Assembly (NCBI GenBank): GCA_023150375.1
Contig: JAKLLA010000004.1
Location: 1-64,000, forward strand
Length of the DNA: 64,000 nucleotides
Reading direction: 5' to 3'
Source of the DNA: Burkholderiaceae bacterium
Lineage (GTDB): Bacteria > Pseudomonadota > Gammaproteobacteria > Burkholderiales > Burkholderiaceae_C
Shown in pieces: positions 1 to 11,464 of the stretch; within the stretch, counting starts at the first letter, position 1, and every line of letters begins with the position of its first letter. The notes under the pieces are model-generated. The model searched no databases. It worked only from the letters and a program-made list of their open reading frames with translations, and was not told the origin of the DNA. The position numbers and the translations under genes are program-made.

Positions 1-2
1 CC

Positions 3-3000
3 GGCCTGAGCTTCGGTGACGTGGACGTGAGCGGCCGCAGCGACAGCGACAGCGCCAACGACGTGCTGACGGTGACGCTGAGCGTGGGCCACGGCACGAT
101 CACGCTGGCGGACCTGACCGACCTGACGGTGACCGCAGGTTCGGACGGCTCGGCGACGATGACGCTGCAGGGCAGCCTGGCGGCTCTGAACAACGCGGTG
201 GCCACGCTGACCTATGCGCCCGATGCGGACTACACCGGCGCGGATGCGCTGTCGGTCGAGATCGACGACGGCGGCAATGTCGGCAGCGGCGGGACGCTCT
301 CGGCCTCGACCTCGGTGGCGATCACGGTCACCGGCGTCAACGACGCTCCGGTGGCCACGCCGGCGGCGCCGAGCTTTGCCACGATCGACGAGAACGACAC
401 CGGCCATGCCGGCAACCTGGTGAGCGATCTGGTCGACGGCCTGGGCCAGACCGGCATCGTGGACGTCGACACCGGTGCGGCCAACGAGTTCACCGGCCAG
501 GGCATCGCGGTCTATGGCCTGAGCAACACCGGCCCGGGCGCCGGGACCTGGCAGTTCAAGATCGGCAGCGGGCCCTGGCAGAACGTCGGCCTGGTCGACG
601 CCTCGCAGGCCCTGCTGCTCGGGAGCAGCGACAGCCTGCGCTTCGTGCCCGACGAGGAGAACGCCACCACCGCCACGCTGAGCTACTACCTGTGGGACGG
701 CGCCAGCGGCGCGGCCGGCAGCAAGGTGGACGTGTCCACCCGCGGTGGCACCACGGCCTTCTCGCTGGCCGGTGACGAGGCCTCGATCGAGGTCACCCCG
801 GTCAACGATGCGCCGACCCTGGACATCAACGGCAGCGGTGCCGGCATCGACGGCGACATCGCCTTCAGCCCGCGCGGCGATGCGGTGGCGCTGTTCGATG
901 CCAACCTGACGATCGGCGATGTCGACGACGGTGACATCCTCACCGGCGCCGAACTGGTGATGGACGAGGACTACACCCTCGACAACGCCTTCGGCACCAC
1001 CTACGAAACCCTGGCGACGACGGCGGCCGGCGGCATCTACACCGGTTCGCTGGGCGCGATCACGATTTCCGGCAACGGCACCAGCGCCAGCCCGCTGCTG
1101 CTGTCCGGCCAGGGCACGGCGGCGGACTACAAGGCTGCGCTGCTGACCCTGGTGTACGACAACACCAACCCGAACGCCTATGCCGGCGTGCGGCCGGTGA
1201 GCGTGACCGTCTACGATGCGGCCAGCACCACCGGCGGTGCCGGCGCGACGGGCTCGGCCGTGGCCACCCTGAGCATCCAGGTCAACTGGGGCGCGGTGGC
1301 CGACCTGAACGGCGAGGACGACCTCGGGCGCGACCATGCGGTGGCCTACACCGAGAACGCCTCCGGCGTGATGATCGTGGCCTCCGATGCGTCGCTGACC
1401 GACCAGGACGGCAACATCGCCAGCGTCACGGTCACGCTGACGAACCCGCAGGATGGCGCGAGCGAGTGGCTGTTCGTCGACCCGGCGCAGATCACGGCCT
1501 TCGCGGGCATCGGCATCACGGTGTCGGGCAACAACAGCCATGAGATCACCCTGACCGGCGACCAGGACGGCACCTACTTCCAGCTGGCGCTGCGGGCCAT
1601 CCAGTACCGCAATGTGCTCGACAGCATGGACACCACGCCGCGCGTGGTGACGGTGGAGTCGGTGGACGCGGACGGCCATGTCGGCGTGTCCGCCACCACC
1701 GTCATCAACCCGGTGTCGGTGGACGACCTGCCCACCGGCAGCGTGACGATCACCAACACCACCGACGGTGGTCGTGGCACCACCACGGCCCAGCAGGGCG
1801 ACGTGCTGAGCGCCTCCAACAACCTGGCCGATGCCGACGGCATGACCACGTCGACCGTGGTCTACCAGTGGATGCGCGACGGCGTGGCGGTGGACGGTGC
1901 GACCGGGACCACCTACACGCTGACCCAGGACGATGTCGACGCGGTGATCACCGTGGTGGCGTCCTACACCGACGACGACGGCTACGACGCCGACGTGGCG
2001 AGTGCGCCGACGAACGCCATCGTCAACGTCAACGACGCCCCGGTGCTGACCAGCGGCGACCAGGACGGTGAGGTCGACGAGGATGGCCTCGCCGGTGCCG
2101 GCAGCGCCAGCGGCCAGCTCACGCTCACCGACCTGGATCCGGCCGACACGCACAGCTACACCATCGAGCCGGGCGACGAGGCCAGCCACGGCACGGCCAG
2201 CGTCGACGCGAACGGCGCCTGGACCTACGTGGTCGACGATCTCGACGCCCTGGTGGACGCCTTGGCCGACGGCGAGACGCTGTCCGACAGCTTCACCCTC
2301 ACCGTGACCGACGACGGCACGCCGCCGCTGTCGGTGACCCAGGTGGTGAACCTGCTCATCCATGGCGCCAACGACGCCCCGGTGGTGACGGTGGTCGACG
2401 TGACCGGTGCGGTCACCGAGGACGTCCAGACCGCGGGCGAGCTGCTCGACAGCGGCTCGGTGACCTTCGCCGACGTGGACGGCAGCGATGTCGTGACCGC
2501 CTCGGTGGCGCTGGTGGATGCGGTGGCTTCGGTCGGCGCGTCGGTGAGCGAGGCGCTGAACGAGGCGCTGGCCACGGCGCTGGCGATCGACCGGACCGGC
2601 GCGGCCAACCACGGCAGCGTGGCCTGGGACTTCGCCCTCGACAACACGCTGGTGCAGTACCTCGGCGCGGGCGAGACGGTGACGGTGACCTACCGCATCA
2701 CCCTGACCGACGACTCCGGCACCGGCAATGCCGAAGCCACGCAGGACGTGACGCTGGTGATCGGCGGCGCCAACGACGCGCCGACGATCGCCACGGTCAC
2801 CCCGGCGGTGGCCGAGGACGACCAGGCCGCCACCACCACCGACGCCGACCTGAGCGGCTCGCTGGGCGGCGCGGATGTGGATGCGAATGCCGTGCTGGTC
2901 TACGGCATCTCCGGCGGCGTGGCCGACCTGGACGGCGACGGCAACCCTACCGGTACCGTCAGCCGGGTCGGCAGCTTCGGCACCCTGACGGTGCACACCG

Positions 3001-6000
3001 CCACGGGTGAGTACCTCTACGTCAAGAACGACGCGGCGATCGAGGCGCTGGACGACGGCGAGACCCCGACCGACAGCTTCACCGTGACGGTGGACGACGG
3101 CGTGGCCGCCGTGGTCAGCCAGCCGCTGGTGGTGTCCTTTACCGGTGCGGACGATGCGCCGACGCTGGCCGCACCGACCGATGCGAGCGTAGCCGAGGAC
3201 GAGCAGGCCGCCGCCACCACCGATGCCGGCCTGAGCGGCAGCCTGGTCGGGGACGATGTGGACGGCGAGACGCTGACCTACGGCATCGTCGGCGGCACGC
3301 CGGACCTGGACGGTGACGGCAACCCCGTGGGCACCGTCAGCCGGGTGGGCGCCTACGGCACGCTCACGGTGGATGTCGCCACCGGCGCGTACAGCTACGC
3401 GAAGAACGCGGCGGCGATCGAGGCCCTGGACGACGGCGAGTCCGATGTGGACGCCTTCACCTTCAGCGTCGACGACGGCGACGGTGACCTGGTGACGCAG
3501 GCCTGGCAGGTGGCCGTCACCGGCGCGGACGACGCGCCGACGCTGGCCGCCGTGACCGCCGGCAGCATCGTGGAAGTGCTCGACAGCCCCGACACGACGG
3601 CATCGGGCCTCTCGGGCACGCTGGCCGGCGCGGATGTCGACGTCGAGGATCTGACCTACGGCATCGACGGCGGCGTGGCCGACCTGGACGGCGACGGCAA
3701 CCCCACCGGGACCGTGCGCCTGGCCGGCAGCTACGGCACCCTGGTGGTGAACACCGCCACCGGCGCCTGGGAGTACCTCGAGGACAGTGCGGCCATCGAC
3801 ACGCTGCAGGTGGGCGAGAGCGACACCGACAGCTTCACGATGACGGTGAGCGACGGCGACGGGGCGGTGGTCGCGCGGCCGTGGTCGGTGACCCTGGGCG
3901 GTGCCAACGACAGCCCGTCGGACATCGGCCTGTCGAACGCGACGGTGGTGGAGAACACCCCGATCGGTGGGGGCGGCCTGGTGGTCGGCAGCCTGTCGAC
4001 GATCGACCCCGACCACGACAGCAGCTTCACCTACGCCATCGTCGGCGGCCAGGACGCGCTGTTCTTCGATGTGGTGGCCGGCAACCTGGTGTTCCGCAAC
4101 GGCACGGTGCTCAATGCGGAGCTGAAGGCTGGCTACGACGTCGTCATCCGCAGCACGGACCCGCTCGGCCTGTCGACCTACAAGACCTTCCTGGTCTCGG
4201 TGTCGGATGTGAACGAGTTCGGCGTGACCGCACCGGTCTTCGACGTGGTGCCGATGCGCGACGGCCTCGAGCCCAACACCATCCCCGAAGACGCCGAGGT
4301 GGGCGACTTCATCGGCGTGACCGCCGAGGCGATCGACGGCGATGCGACGAACAACACCGTCAGCTACAGCCTGGTGGGCAACCTGGCCGGTGCGGCCTAC
4401 ACCGCCGGGGAGTTCACGATCGACGCGGCGACCGGCGAGATCTTCCTGGCCCGGACCTTCGATCGCGAAACCGACGGACTCTCGCGCACGGTGTACGTGA
4501 AGGCGACGTCGGCCGACGGCTCGTCGGCGGTGCGCTCGCTGAACCTGACGATCGCCGATGTGGACGAGTACGACGTTGCCGCGCCGGTGGACATCGATCC
4601 GCTGACCGATGCGGTGGTCGAGAACGCGGCGGTGGGCAGCAGTGTGGGCGTCGTGGCCCGGTCGAGCGACGCCGACGCCACGACGAACGCAGTGACCTAC
4701 CGTCTGGTGAACGAGGACGGCAGTCCCTACACTGGCGGCGAGTTCGCCATCGGCGCGAGCAGCGGCATCGTGACCGTGGCCGGCCCGATCGACCGCGAGG
4801 CCGGCGCGACGCGCACGTTGTATGTCGAGGCGGCTTCGGCCGATGGCTCGACGGCGGTCAGTGAGTTCACGGTCGCCGTGGCGGATGTGAACGACAGCGC
4901 ACCGATGTTCGGCAGCGGCGAGGCCGGAAGCGTCGAAGAGAACACCCCTACCAGCACCGTGATTTACACGGCGCAGGCCACCGATGCTGATCCGACGCCA
5001 GCGTTCAGCACCGTCACCTATGCGCTGAAGCCGGTGGACGATGCGGTGCTGCTGGACATCGATGCGGTCACCGGCCAGGTCACGCTGAGGGCTTCGGCCG
5101 ACTACGAGGCCAAGGCCAGCTACACCTTCACCGTGCTGGCCAGCGATGGCCTGCATGTGACGGAGCAATCCGTGACCGTCGACGTGACGCCGATGGAAGA
5201 GGAGGCCACCGGAACACTGAGTGTGACCGGTGCGGCCGAGGAAGGCGGCACGCTGACAGCCGAGCTGTTGGCTGCGGACGCTGATGGGGCGATCAGCGCG
5301 GTCGACTACCGCTGGCAGGAGCAGCTGGAAGGCATCTGGACCGACATCGACGGGGCCGACAGTGCCGTACTGAGCCTGAGCGATGCGCAGAGTGAGGTGG
5401 GCCGTATCGTCCGGGCGGTGGCAGTCAGCACCGATGCGCTGGGTGGCACGACCGAGTTCGTCGGTGAGGCGCAGACCATTGCCAACGTCGACGATCCGGC
5501 CGAATGTGTGCTCCAGGTGTTCGGCAATGCCGAACAGGGCGGTGAGCTCTATGCCCAGCTGTTCACCCGTCTGGGTGGGCCGATGGACGATCTCGACGAG
5601 AACGGATGGGTGGACCTGCCGGTCGACCCGGACGGTGCGGTGCAGAAGTCCTTCCAGTGGCAGGGACTGGTCGATGGAAATTGGGTGGACATCCCGGGGG
5701 CTGCTTCGGCCTCGCTGCAGATCCTCGACAACGAAGCAGTGGTGGGGCGCGCGATTCGTGTGGTTGCGACCACGGTCGACGAACTGGGCGGGACCACGCG
5801 TCACTACAGTGAGCCCCTGTCGATCGCCGATGTCGACAACTGGGACGTCACGGACGCACAGGATGTCAACGCCGCCGCGAACGTCGTGGCCGGCAACGCG
5901 ACGGCGGGCAGCACGATCGGCATCACGGCGCAGGCGGTCGACGCCGACGTCACGGCCACGGTGCGTTACAGCCTGGTCGAGGCCGACGGCCGCGAGTACC

Positions 6001-7679
6001 GTGGACGTGAGTTTGCCGTCGATGCCGTCAGCGGTGTGGTGACGGTGGGGTCTGCGCTGGACCGCAATGTCAGTGCCGTTCGTACCGTGCATGTCAAGGC
6101 GACGTCGGACGACGGGTCCAGCTCGATTTCTGCCTTCACGGTCACCCTGGCAGGACTGGAACGCGTCGGCGGCTCGGAGAACGACAGGATGATCGGCAGC
6201 GCCGCGGGCGATACGCTGTTCGGCGCAGCGGGGCACGACAGTCTGTCGGGCGAAGACGGAGACGACGTGCTCGTCGGCGAAGACGGCAACGACACGATGG
6301 TCGGTGGCAACGGCACGAACCGGTTGGTCGGAGGCAATGGGGATGACCTCTATGTGGTGACCTCTTCCACCGACACGATCGTGGAGTTGCCGGGGCAGGG
6401 GCACGATCGTCTGTGGGCAGGCGTGAACTACACCCTGGGTGCCGGGGTTTCGGTGGAGAACCTGACGCTGATGGGATCTGCCCGGCAGCTGACTGGCAAT
6501 GAACTGGCGAATGCCATCTGGGGAAGCTCGGGCGACGACACGCTGTCCGGCCAAGGCGGCGACGACACGCTGAGCGGCGGTTTGGGTCACGACACCTTGG
6601 TGGGTGGCGATGGCAGGAACCAGTTGGCTGGAGGCGCAGGCGACGACCTGTATGTGGTGACCTCAGCTTCCGACAGGATCGTGGAGTGGGCGGGCCAGGG
6701 GCTGGATCGTCTCTGGGCAGGTGTCAACTACACACTGGGTGCCGGAGTCTCCGTGGAACGTCTGACACTGATGGGATCTGCCCGGTACTTGGCAGGCAAC
6801 GAGCTGGCGAACGGCCTCTGGGGCACGTCAGGCGACGACACGCTGTCCGGCCAGGGGGGCGCTGATTCGCTCAGCGGCGGGGGCGGTAACGATTCCCTGC
6901 TGGGTGGGGACGGCAACGACATCTTGGACGGAGGACAGGGCAACGACACGCTGGTGGGCGGTGACGGCACGAACCGGCTGGTGGGCGGCGCAGGCGATGA
7001 CCTGTATGTGGTGACCTCCTCTTCCGACCGGATCGACGAGTGGGCTGGGCAAGGTCAAGACCGTATCTGGGCAGGCGTGGACTACACCCTGGCTGCCGGG
7101 GTGTCGGTGGAGCGCCTGACGCTGATGGGATCGGCACGACAGTTGACCGGAAACGAGTTGGCGAATGCGCTCTGGGGTACTGTGGGCGATGACATGCTGT
7201 CCGGCCTGGGAGGCGACGACTCGCTGAGCGGCGGTGTCGGCAACGACTCCCTGTTGGGTGGGGACAGCAACGACGTCATGGACGGAGGACAGGGCAACGA
7301 CACGCTCGTCGGTGGGTCTGGCTCCGACCGCCTGACCGGCGGCGCCGGTGCCGACCAGTTCGTCTTCGACGCGGCGCTGAACGGCCTGACGAACGTGGAC
7401 CGCATCACCGACTTCGCGGCAGGCGACACCATCAAGCTCAGCGCGCTGGTGTTCACCCAGCTGACCAGCGGCGGCAGCCTGGCGCCGTCGCAGTTCCACG
7501 CCGGCGCAGGCCTGACGGGTGCCACGGCCGGCACGCCGGGGGCTGGCATCTTCTACGACACCGCTTCCGGGGCGTTGCATTACGACGCGGATGGTGTCGG
7601 GGGTGTCGCGGCAGTGAAGTTCGCGATCATCGGTTCCGGCCACGCCCTGACTGCGGACGACTTCGTGGTCGGCAGCTGA
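3..7679 (+). CDS. Giant RTX/cadherin-like secreted adhesin, C-terminal part (5' end outside window)
   Basis: The frame is open to the left edge, so about 2,560 residues of a longer protein are visible; a GTG at base 21 is not a credible start. Repeats in order: cadherin/Ig-like modules ending in NDAP (to about base 2030), VCBS-type repeats with DVDG and YGTLTV motifs (about 2030-3900), cadherin-like repeats with DADxTxN and FxIDxxTG motifs (3900-5190 and 5840-6150), two Ig-like modules with YRWQ/FQWQ (5200-5830), then RTX calcium-binding nonapeptides GGxGxDxLx (6170-7370) and a C-terminal segment typical of type I secretion substrates (QFVFDAAL..ITDFAAGD). The family is exported through a TolC-type system and acts as a surface adhesin or biofilm matrix protein. 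No transporter genes are in the window. Ligand unknown. Confidence 0.93.
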   Translation, partial: GLSFGDVDVSGRSDSDSANDVLTVTLSVGHGTITLADLTDLTVTAGSDGSATMTLQGSLAALNNAVATLTYAPDADYTGADALSVEIDDGGNVGSGGTLSASTSVAITVTGVNDAPVATPAAPSFATIDENDTGHAGNLVSDLVDGLGQTGIVDVDTGAANEFTGQGIAVYGLSNTGPGAGTWQFKIGSGPWQNVGLVDASQALLLGSSDSLRFVPDEENATTATLSYYLWDGASGAAGSKVDVSTRGGTTAFSLAGDEASIEVTPVNDAPTLDINGSGAGIDGDIAFSPRGDAVALFDANLTIGDVDDGDILTGAELVMDEDYTLDNAFGTTYETLATTAAGGIYTGSLGAITISGNGTSASPLLLSGQGTAADYKAALLTLVYDNTNPNAYAGVRPVSVTVYDAASTTGGAGATGSAVATLSIQVNWGAVADLNGEDDLGRDHAVAYTENASGVMIVASDASLTDQDGNIASVTVTLTNPQDGASEWLFVDPAQITAFAGIGITVSGNNSHEITLTGDQDGTYFQLALRAIQYRNVLDSMDTTPRVVTVESVDADGHVGVSATTVINPVSVDDLPTGSVTITNTTDGGRGTTTAQQGDVLSASNNLADADGMTTSTVVYQWMRDGVAVDGATGTTYTLTQDDVDAVITVVASYTDDDGYDADVASAPTNAIVNVNDAPVLTSGDQDGEVDEDGLAGAGSASGQLTLTDLDPADTHSYTIEPGDEASHGTASVDANGAWTYVVDDLDALVDALADGETLSDSFTLTVTDDGTPPLSVTQVVNLLIHGANDAPVVTVVDVTGAVTEDVQTAGELLDSGSVTFADVDGSDVVTASVALVDAVASVGASVSEALNEALATALAIDRTGAANHGSVAWDFALDNTLVQYLGAGETVTVTYRITLTDDSGTGNAEATQDVTLVIGGANDAPTIATVTPAVAEDDQAATTTDADLSGSLGGADVDANAVLVYGISGGVADLDGDGNPTGTVSRVGSFGTLTVHTATGEYLYVKNDAAIEALDDGETPTDSFTVTVDDGVAAVVSQPLVVSFTGADDAPTLAAPTDASVAEDEQAAATTDAGLSGSLVGDDVDGETLTYGIVGGTPDLDGDGNPVGTVSRVGAYGTLTVDVATGAYSYAKNAAAIEALDDGESDVDAFTFSVDDGDGDLVTQAWQVAVTGADDAPTLAAVTAGSIVEVLDSPDTTASGLSGTLAGADVDVEDLTYGIDGGVADLDGDGNPTGTVRLAGSYGTLVVNTATGAWEYLEDSAAIDTLQVGESDTDSFTMTVSDGDGAVVARPWSVTLGGANDSPSDIGLSNATVVENTPIGGGGLVVGSLSTIDPDHDSSFTYAIVGGQDALFFDVVAGNLVFRNGTVLNAELKAGYDVVIRSTDPLGLSTYKTFLVSVSDVNEFGVTAPVFDVVPMRDGLEPNTIPEDAEVGDFIGVTAEAIDGDATNNTVSYSLVGNLAGAAYTAGEFTIDAATGEIFLARTFDRETDGLSRTVYVKATSADGSSAVRSLNLTIADVDEYDVAAPVDIDPLTDAVVENAAVGSSVGVVARSSDADATTNAVTYRLVNEDGSPYTGGEFAIGASSGIVTVAGPIDREAGATRTLYVEAASADGSTAVSEFTVAVADVNDSAPMFGSGEAGSVEENTPTSTVIYTAQATDADPTPAFSTVTYALKPVDDAVLLDIDAVTGQVTLRASADYEAKASYTFTVLASDGLHVTEQSVTVDVTPMEEEATGTLSVTGAAEEGGTLTAELLAADADGAISAVDYRWQEQLEGIWTDIDGADSAVLSLSDAQSEVGRIVRAVAVSTDALGGTTEFVGEAQTIANVDDPAECVLQVFGNAEQGGELYAQLFTRLGGPMDDLDENGWVDLPVDPDGAVQKSFQWQGLVDGNWVDIPGAASASLQILDNEAVVGRAIRVVATTVDELGGTTRHYSEPLSIADVDNWDVTDAQDVNAAANVVAGNATAGSTIGITAQAVDADVTATVRYSLVEADGREYRGREFAVDAVSGVVTVGSALDRNVSAVRTVHVKATSDDGSSSISAFTVTLAGLERVGGSENDRMIGSAAGDTLFGAAGHDSLSGEDGDDVLVGEDGNDTMVGGNGTNRLVGGNGDDLYVVTSSTDTIVELPGQGHDRLWAGVNYTLGAGVSVENLTLMGSARQLTGNELANAIWGSSGDDTLSGQGGDDTLSGGLGHDTLVGGDGRNQLAGGAGDDLYVVTSASDRIVEWAGQGLDRLWAGVNYTLGAGVSVERLTLMGSARYLAGNELANGLWGTSGDDTLSGQGGADSLSGGGGNDSLLGGDGNDILDGGQGNDTLVGGDGTNRLVGGAGDDLYVVTSSSDRIDEWAGQGQDRIWAGVDYTLAAGVSVERLTLMGSARQLTGNELANALWGTVGDDMLSGLGGDDSLSGGVGNDSLLGGDSNDVMDGGQGNDTLVGGSGSDRLTGGAGADQFVFDAALNGLTNVDRITDFAAGDTIKLSALVFTQLTSGGSLAPSQFHAGAGLTGATAGTPGAGIFYDTASGALHYDADGVGGVAAVKFAIIGSGHALTADDFVVGS
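6180..7330 (+). repeat. Three near-identical DNA repeats in the RTX region
   Basis: A module encoding RTX nonapeptides, then DDLYVVTS, a W/AGVxYTLxAGVSVExLTLMGSAR stretch and GNELAN, occurs three times. The landmark ATGGGATC lies at 6471, 6771 and 7125, so the first interval is exactly 300 bp and the second 354 bp. The extra 54 bp encode two added RTX nonapeptides. DNA similarity is high enough to suggest recent internal duplication. Confidence 0.85.
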
Positions 7680-7732
7680 CGAGACGGCCTGCCCGCGACC
7701 GCGCGTCGCGGACCACGCCACCGGACCCGACT

Positions 7733-7780
7733 GGGCCGGCATGTCCCCCGAGCGATCGGGCGGGCAGGCCGGCCCTTCTT
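7733..7780 (+). terminator. Rho-independent terminator of the adhesin gene
   Basis: An 8-bp stem GGGCCGGC (7733-7740) pairs with GCCGGCCC (7768-7775). An inner CCCGA/TCGGG hairpin (7747-7760) sits in the loop, and TTCTT follows. It lies about 55 bases after the adhesin stop. Confidence 0.6.
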
Positions 7781-7855
7781 CATGCCGGCGCCGCCACGGT
7801 CCGGGCCTGGCCGCACCGCGCGCCGTTAGAGTGCGGCATCCGCGAGTGCCGCCCG

Positions 7856-9106
7856 ATGAGACTGCTCTTCGTTCACCAGAATTTTCCCGGCCAGTACAAG
7901 CACCTGGCGCCGGCGCTGGCCGCGCGCGGCCACGAGGTGCTGGCGCTGGGCATGACCGAACCGCGCCCGATGCCCGGGGTGCGCTGGCTGCGCTACGGCA
8001 GCCGGCGCGGCAGCACTCCCGGCGTGCACCCCTGGGTGCTGGACTTCGAGACCAAGGTGATCCGCGCCGAGGCCTGCGCGCGCGCAGCCCGCCAGCTGCG
8101 CGAGGCCGGCTTCGTGCCCGACCTGATCTGCGCCCATCCCGGCTGGGGCGAGGCGCTGCTGCTGCGCGAGGTCTGGCCGCAGGCGCGGCAGCTGCATTTC
8201 GTCGAGTTCTTCTACGGCGCCGAGGACCGCGATGTCGGCTTCGACCCGGAGTTCCCGGCCGATCCCTTCGAGACGCGCTGCAGGCTGTCCATCAAGAACA
8301 CCAACAACCTGCTCAACCTGGGGCTGATGGACTGGGGCTGCAGCCCGACGCAATGGCAGCGTCAGACCGTGCCCGAGCCGCACCGCTCGCGCATTTCCGT
8401 CGTCCACGACGGCATCGACACCGATGCGCTCTGCCCGGACGACTCGGGCGAGCTGGCGCTGACCGACGACCAGGGCCGCGCGCTGCGCTTCACGCGCGAG
8501 GACGAGCTGGTCACCTTCGTGAACCGCAACCTCGAGCCCAGCCGCGGCTACCACCGCTTCATGCGCGCGCTGCCGGCCCTGCAGCGCCAGCGGCCAGACG
8601 CGCGCGTGCTGCTGATCGGCGGCGACGGCGTGTCCTACGGCGCGGCGCCGCCGGCGGGCAGCTGGAAGCAGATCTTCCTGGACGAGGTGGCCGCGCAGCT
8701 GGACCTGTCGCGGGTGCACTTCGTCGGCAAGCTGCCCTATGCCCAGTACGTGCAGGCGCTGCGGCTGAGCCGCGCGCATGTCTACCTCAGCTACCCCTTC
8801 GTGCTGTCCTGGTCGCTGATCGAGGCGATGAGCCTGGGCGCACCGATCGTGGCCTCCGACACCGCGCCGGTGGCCGAGGTGGTCGAGCAGGGCCGCAACG
8901 GCTGGCGGGTCGACTTCTTCGACCGCGAGGCCCTGGCCGCGCGCATCGCCGCCTGTCTGGCCGACCCGGCCGCGATGGCCCCGCTGCGCGCCGCGGCCCG
9001 GCAGACGGCGGTGTCGCGCTACGACCTGAAGCGCGTCTGCCTGCCGGCCCAGCTGGCTCTGGTGGAGGCGGTGGCCCGCCACGGCCGGCCCGACGGCGGG
9101 GCCTGA
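7856..9106 (+). CDS. Glycosyltransferase, GT4/group 1 type
   Basis: The 416-residue protein opens with a Rossmann-type strand (MRLLFVHQNFPGQ) and a KHLAPALAARGHEV helix typical of GT-B enzymes. Its C-terminal half has the sugar-nucleotide-binding region with an EX7E-like motif (SLIEAMSLGAPIVASD) and a KLPYAQY segment. It should transfer a sugar from a nucleotide donor to a glycan or surface acceptor in the cytoplasm. Donor and acceptor cannot be told. The gene stands alone behind the adhesin, so it might modify surface glycan, but no polysaccharide cluster is visible here. No strong Shine-Dalgarno sequence precedes the ATG. Confidence 0.85.
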   Translation: MRLLFVHQNFPGQYKHLAPALAARGHEVLALGMTEPRPMPGVRWLRYGSRRGSTPGVHPWVLDFETKVIRAEACARAARQLREAGFVPDLICAHPGWGEALLLREVWPQARQLHFVEFFYGAEDRDVGFDPEFPADPFETRCRLSIKNTNNLLNLGLMDWGCSPTQWQRQTVPEPHRSRISVVHDGIDTDALCPDDSGELALTDDQGRALRFTREDELVTFVNRNLEPSRGYHRFMRALPALQRQRPDARVLLIGGDGVSYGAAPPAGSWKQIFLDEVAAQLDLSRVHFVGKLPYAQYVQALRLSRAHVYLSYPFVLSWSLIEAMSLGAPIVASDTAPVAEVVEQGRNGWRVDFFDREALAARIAACLADPAAMAPLRAAARQTAVSRYDLKRVCLPAQLALVEAVARHGRPDGGA

Positions 9107-9126
9107 TCGGCCCGGGTGGCGGCGGC

Positions 9127-10500
<1,374 letters not shown>

Positions 10501-10672
10501 GCGCGGCGGTCTTCGGGGCGCGGCCGGGGCACCTTCGAGGCCCCAGCGGGCTCGGCCGCGAACAGGTCCGATCGACGGCGGAGCGATTCGCCGGCCACCT
10601 TAGCACGCCGACCTGCGGGGAGATGCGGGGCGCCGAATAATCCGGCCCGACCCCCATTCGCGGAGCGCCCCG

Positions 10673-11296
10673 ATGAACTTCCTGCCTGTCAGCCCGGCCC
10701 GAGCCGCACGCCACGGACCTGCCGGATGTCTGCCGCCCCCCCGCTGCGGCGCCGGCGTCGACCGACGCCGCCTGATCGCCGGGCTGTTTGCGCTGGCGGC
10801 CGGCAGCGCCTCGGCGGCCTTGCCGGCGGGCAGCCGCGCGCCGGACTTCACCGCCCAGGCTGCGCTGGCCGGCCGTGCCTTCACCTTCACGCTGTCGAAG
10901 GCGCTGGCGCAGGGGCCGGTGGTGCTGTACTTCTATCCGAAGGCCTTCACCTCGGGCTGCACCGTGGAGGCGCAGCAGTTCGCCGAGGCCAGCGAGCGCT
11001 TCAAGGCGCTGGGCGCCACGGTGGTGGGCATGTCGGGCGACGACATCGGCACGCTGCAGAAGTTCTCGGTCGAGGCCTGCCGCAGCAAGTTCGCGGTGGC
11101 CGCCGATGCGGGCGGCAAGGTCATGAAGGCCTACGACGCCCGGTTGATGATGCTGCCCGACACGGCCGACCGGGTGTCCTTCGCGATCGCCCCGGACGGT
11201 CGCATCCTGCACGTCCACGAGAACCTGGCCGCCGACGGCCATGTGGAGCAGATGCTCGCTGCGGTCGAGCGCTGGAAGGCCGCGCAGAAGCGCTGA
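10673..11296 (+). CDS. Exported peroxiredoxin (AhpC/TSA, BCP/PrxQ-like)
   Basis: The 207-residue protein starts with GGAG 8 bases before the ATG. Residues 31-48 (RRRLIAGLFALAAGSASA) look like a twin-arginine-type signal peptide, so the enzyme is probably periplasmic. The thioredoxin-fold core has YFYPKAFTSGCTVEA, with peroxidatic Cys96 in the PrxQ-type SGCTxE motif. There is no Cys five residues later as in classical PrxQ; Cys136 (VEACRSKF) could be the resolving residue. It should reduce peroxides. A thiol partner is not encoded nearby. Confidence 0.85.
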   Translation: MNFLPVSPARAARHGPAGCLPPPRCGAGVDRRRLIAGLFALAAGSASAALPAGSRAPDFTAQAALAGRAFTFTLSKALAQGPVVLYFYPKAFTSGCTVEAQQFAEASERFKALGATVVGMSGDDIGTLQKFSVEACRSKFAVAADAGGKVMKAYDARLMMLPDTADRVSFAIAPDGRILHVHENLAADGHVEQMLAAVERWKAAQKR

Positions 11297-11334
11297 GTCC
11301 GTCCGGGCGGCGCCGCAGGCTCGCCGCGCGGCCA

Positions 11335-11369
11335 GAAAAAAGGCCCGGACCTGCGGGAGGGCCGGGCCT
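11335..11369 (-). terminator. Rho-independent terminator of the phasin gene
   Basis: Read on the minus strand, AGGCCCGG (11369-11362) pairs with CCGGGCCT (11348-11341) in an 8-bp stem, followed by a T run at 11341-11336. It lies about 95 bases after the phasin stop. The plus-strand reading has no T tract. Confidence 0.8.
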
Positions 11370-11464
11370 GAAAGGAACCTTCGCCGGCCGATGCGGCCGG
11401 AGGGGGAACCTAGGAGACAAGGGGTCGGGCGCCCGGTCGCAGCGACCGGGGCGCAGGGGGCCGG

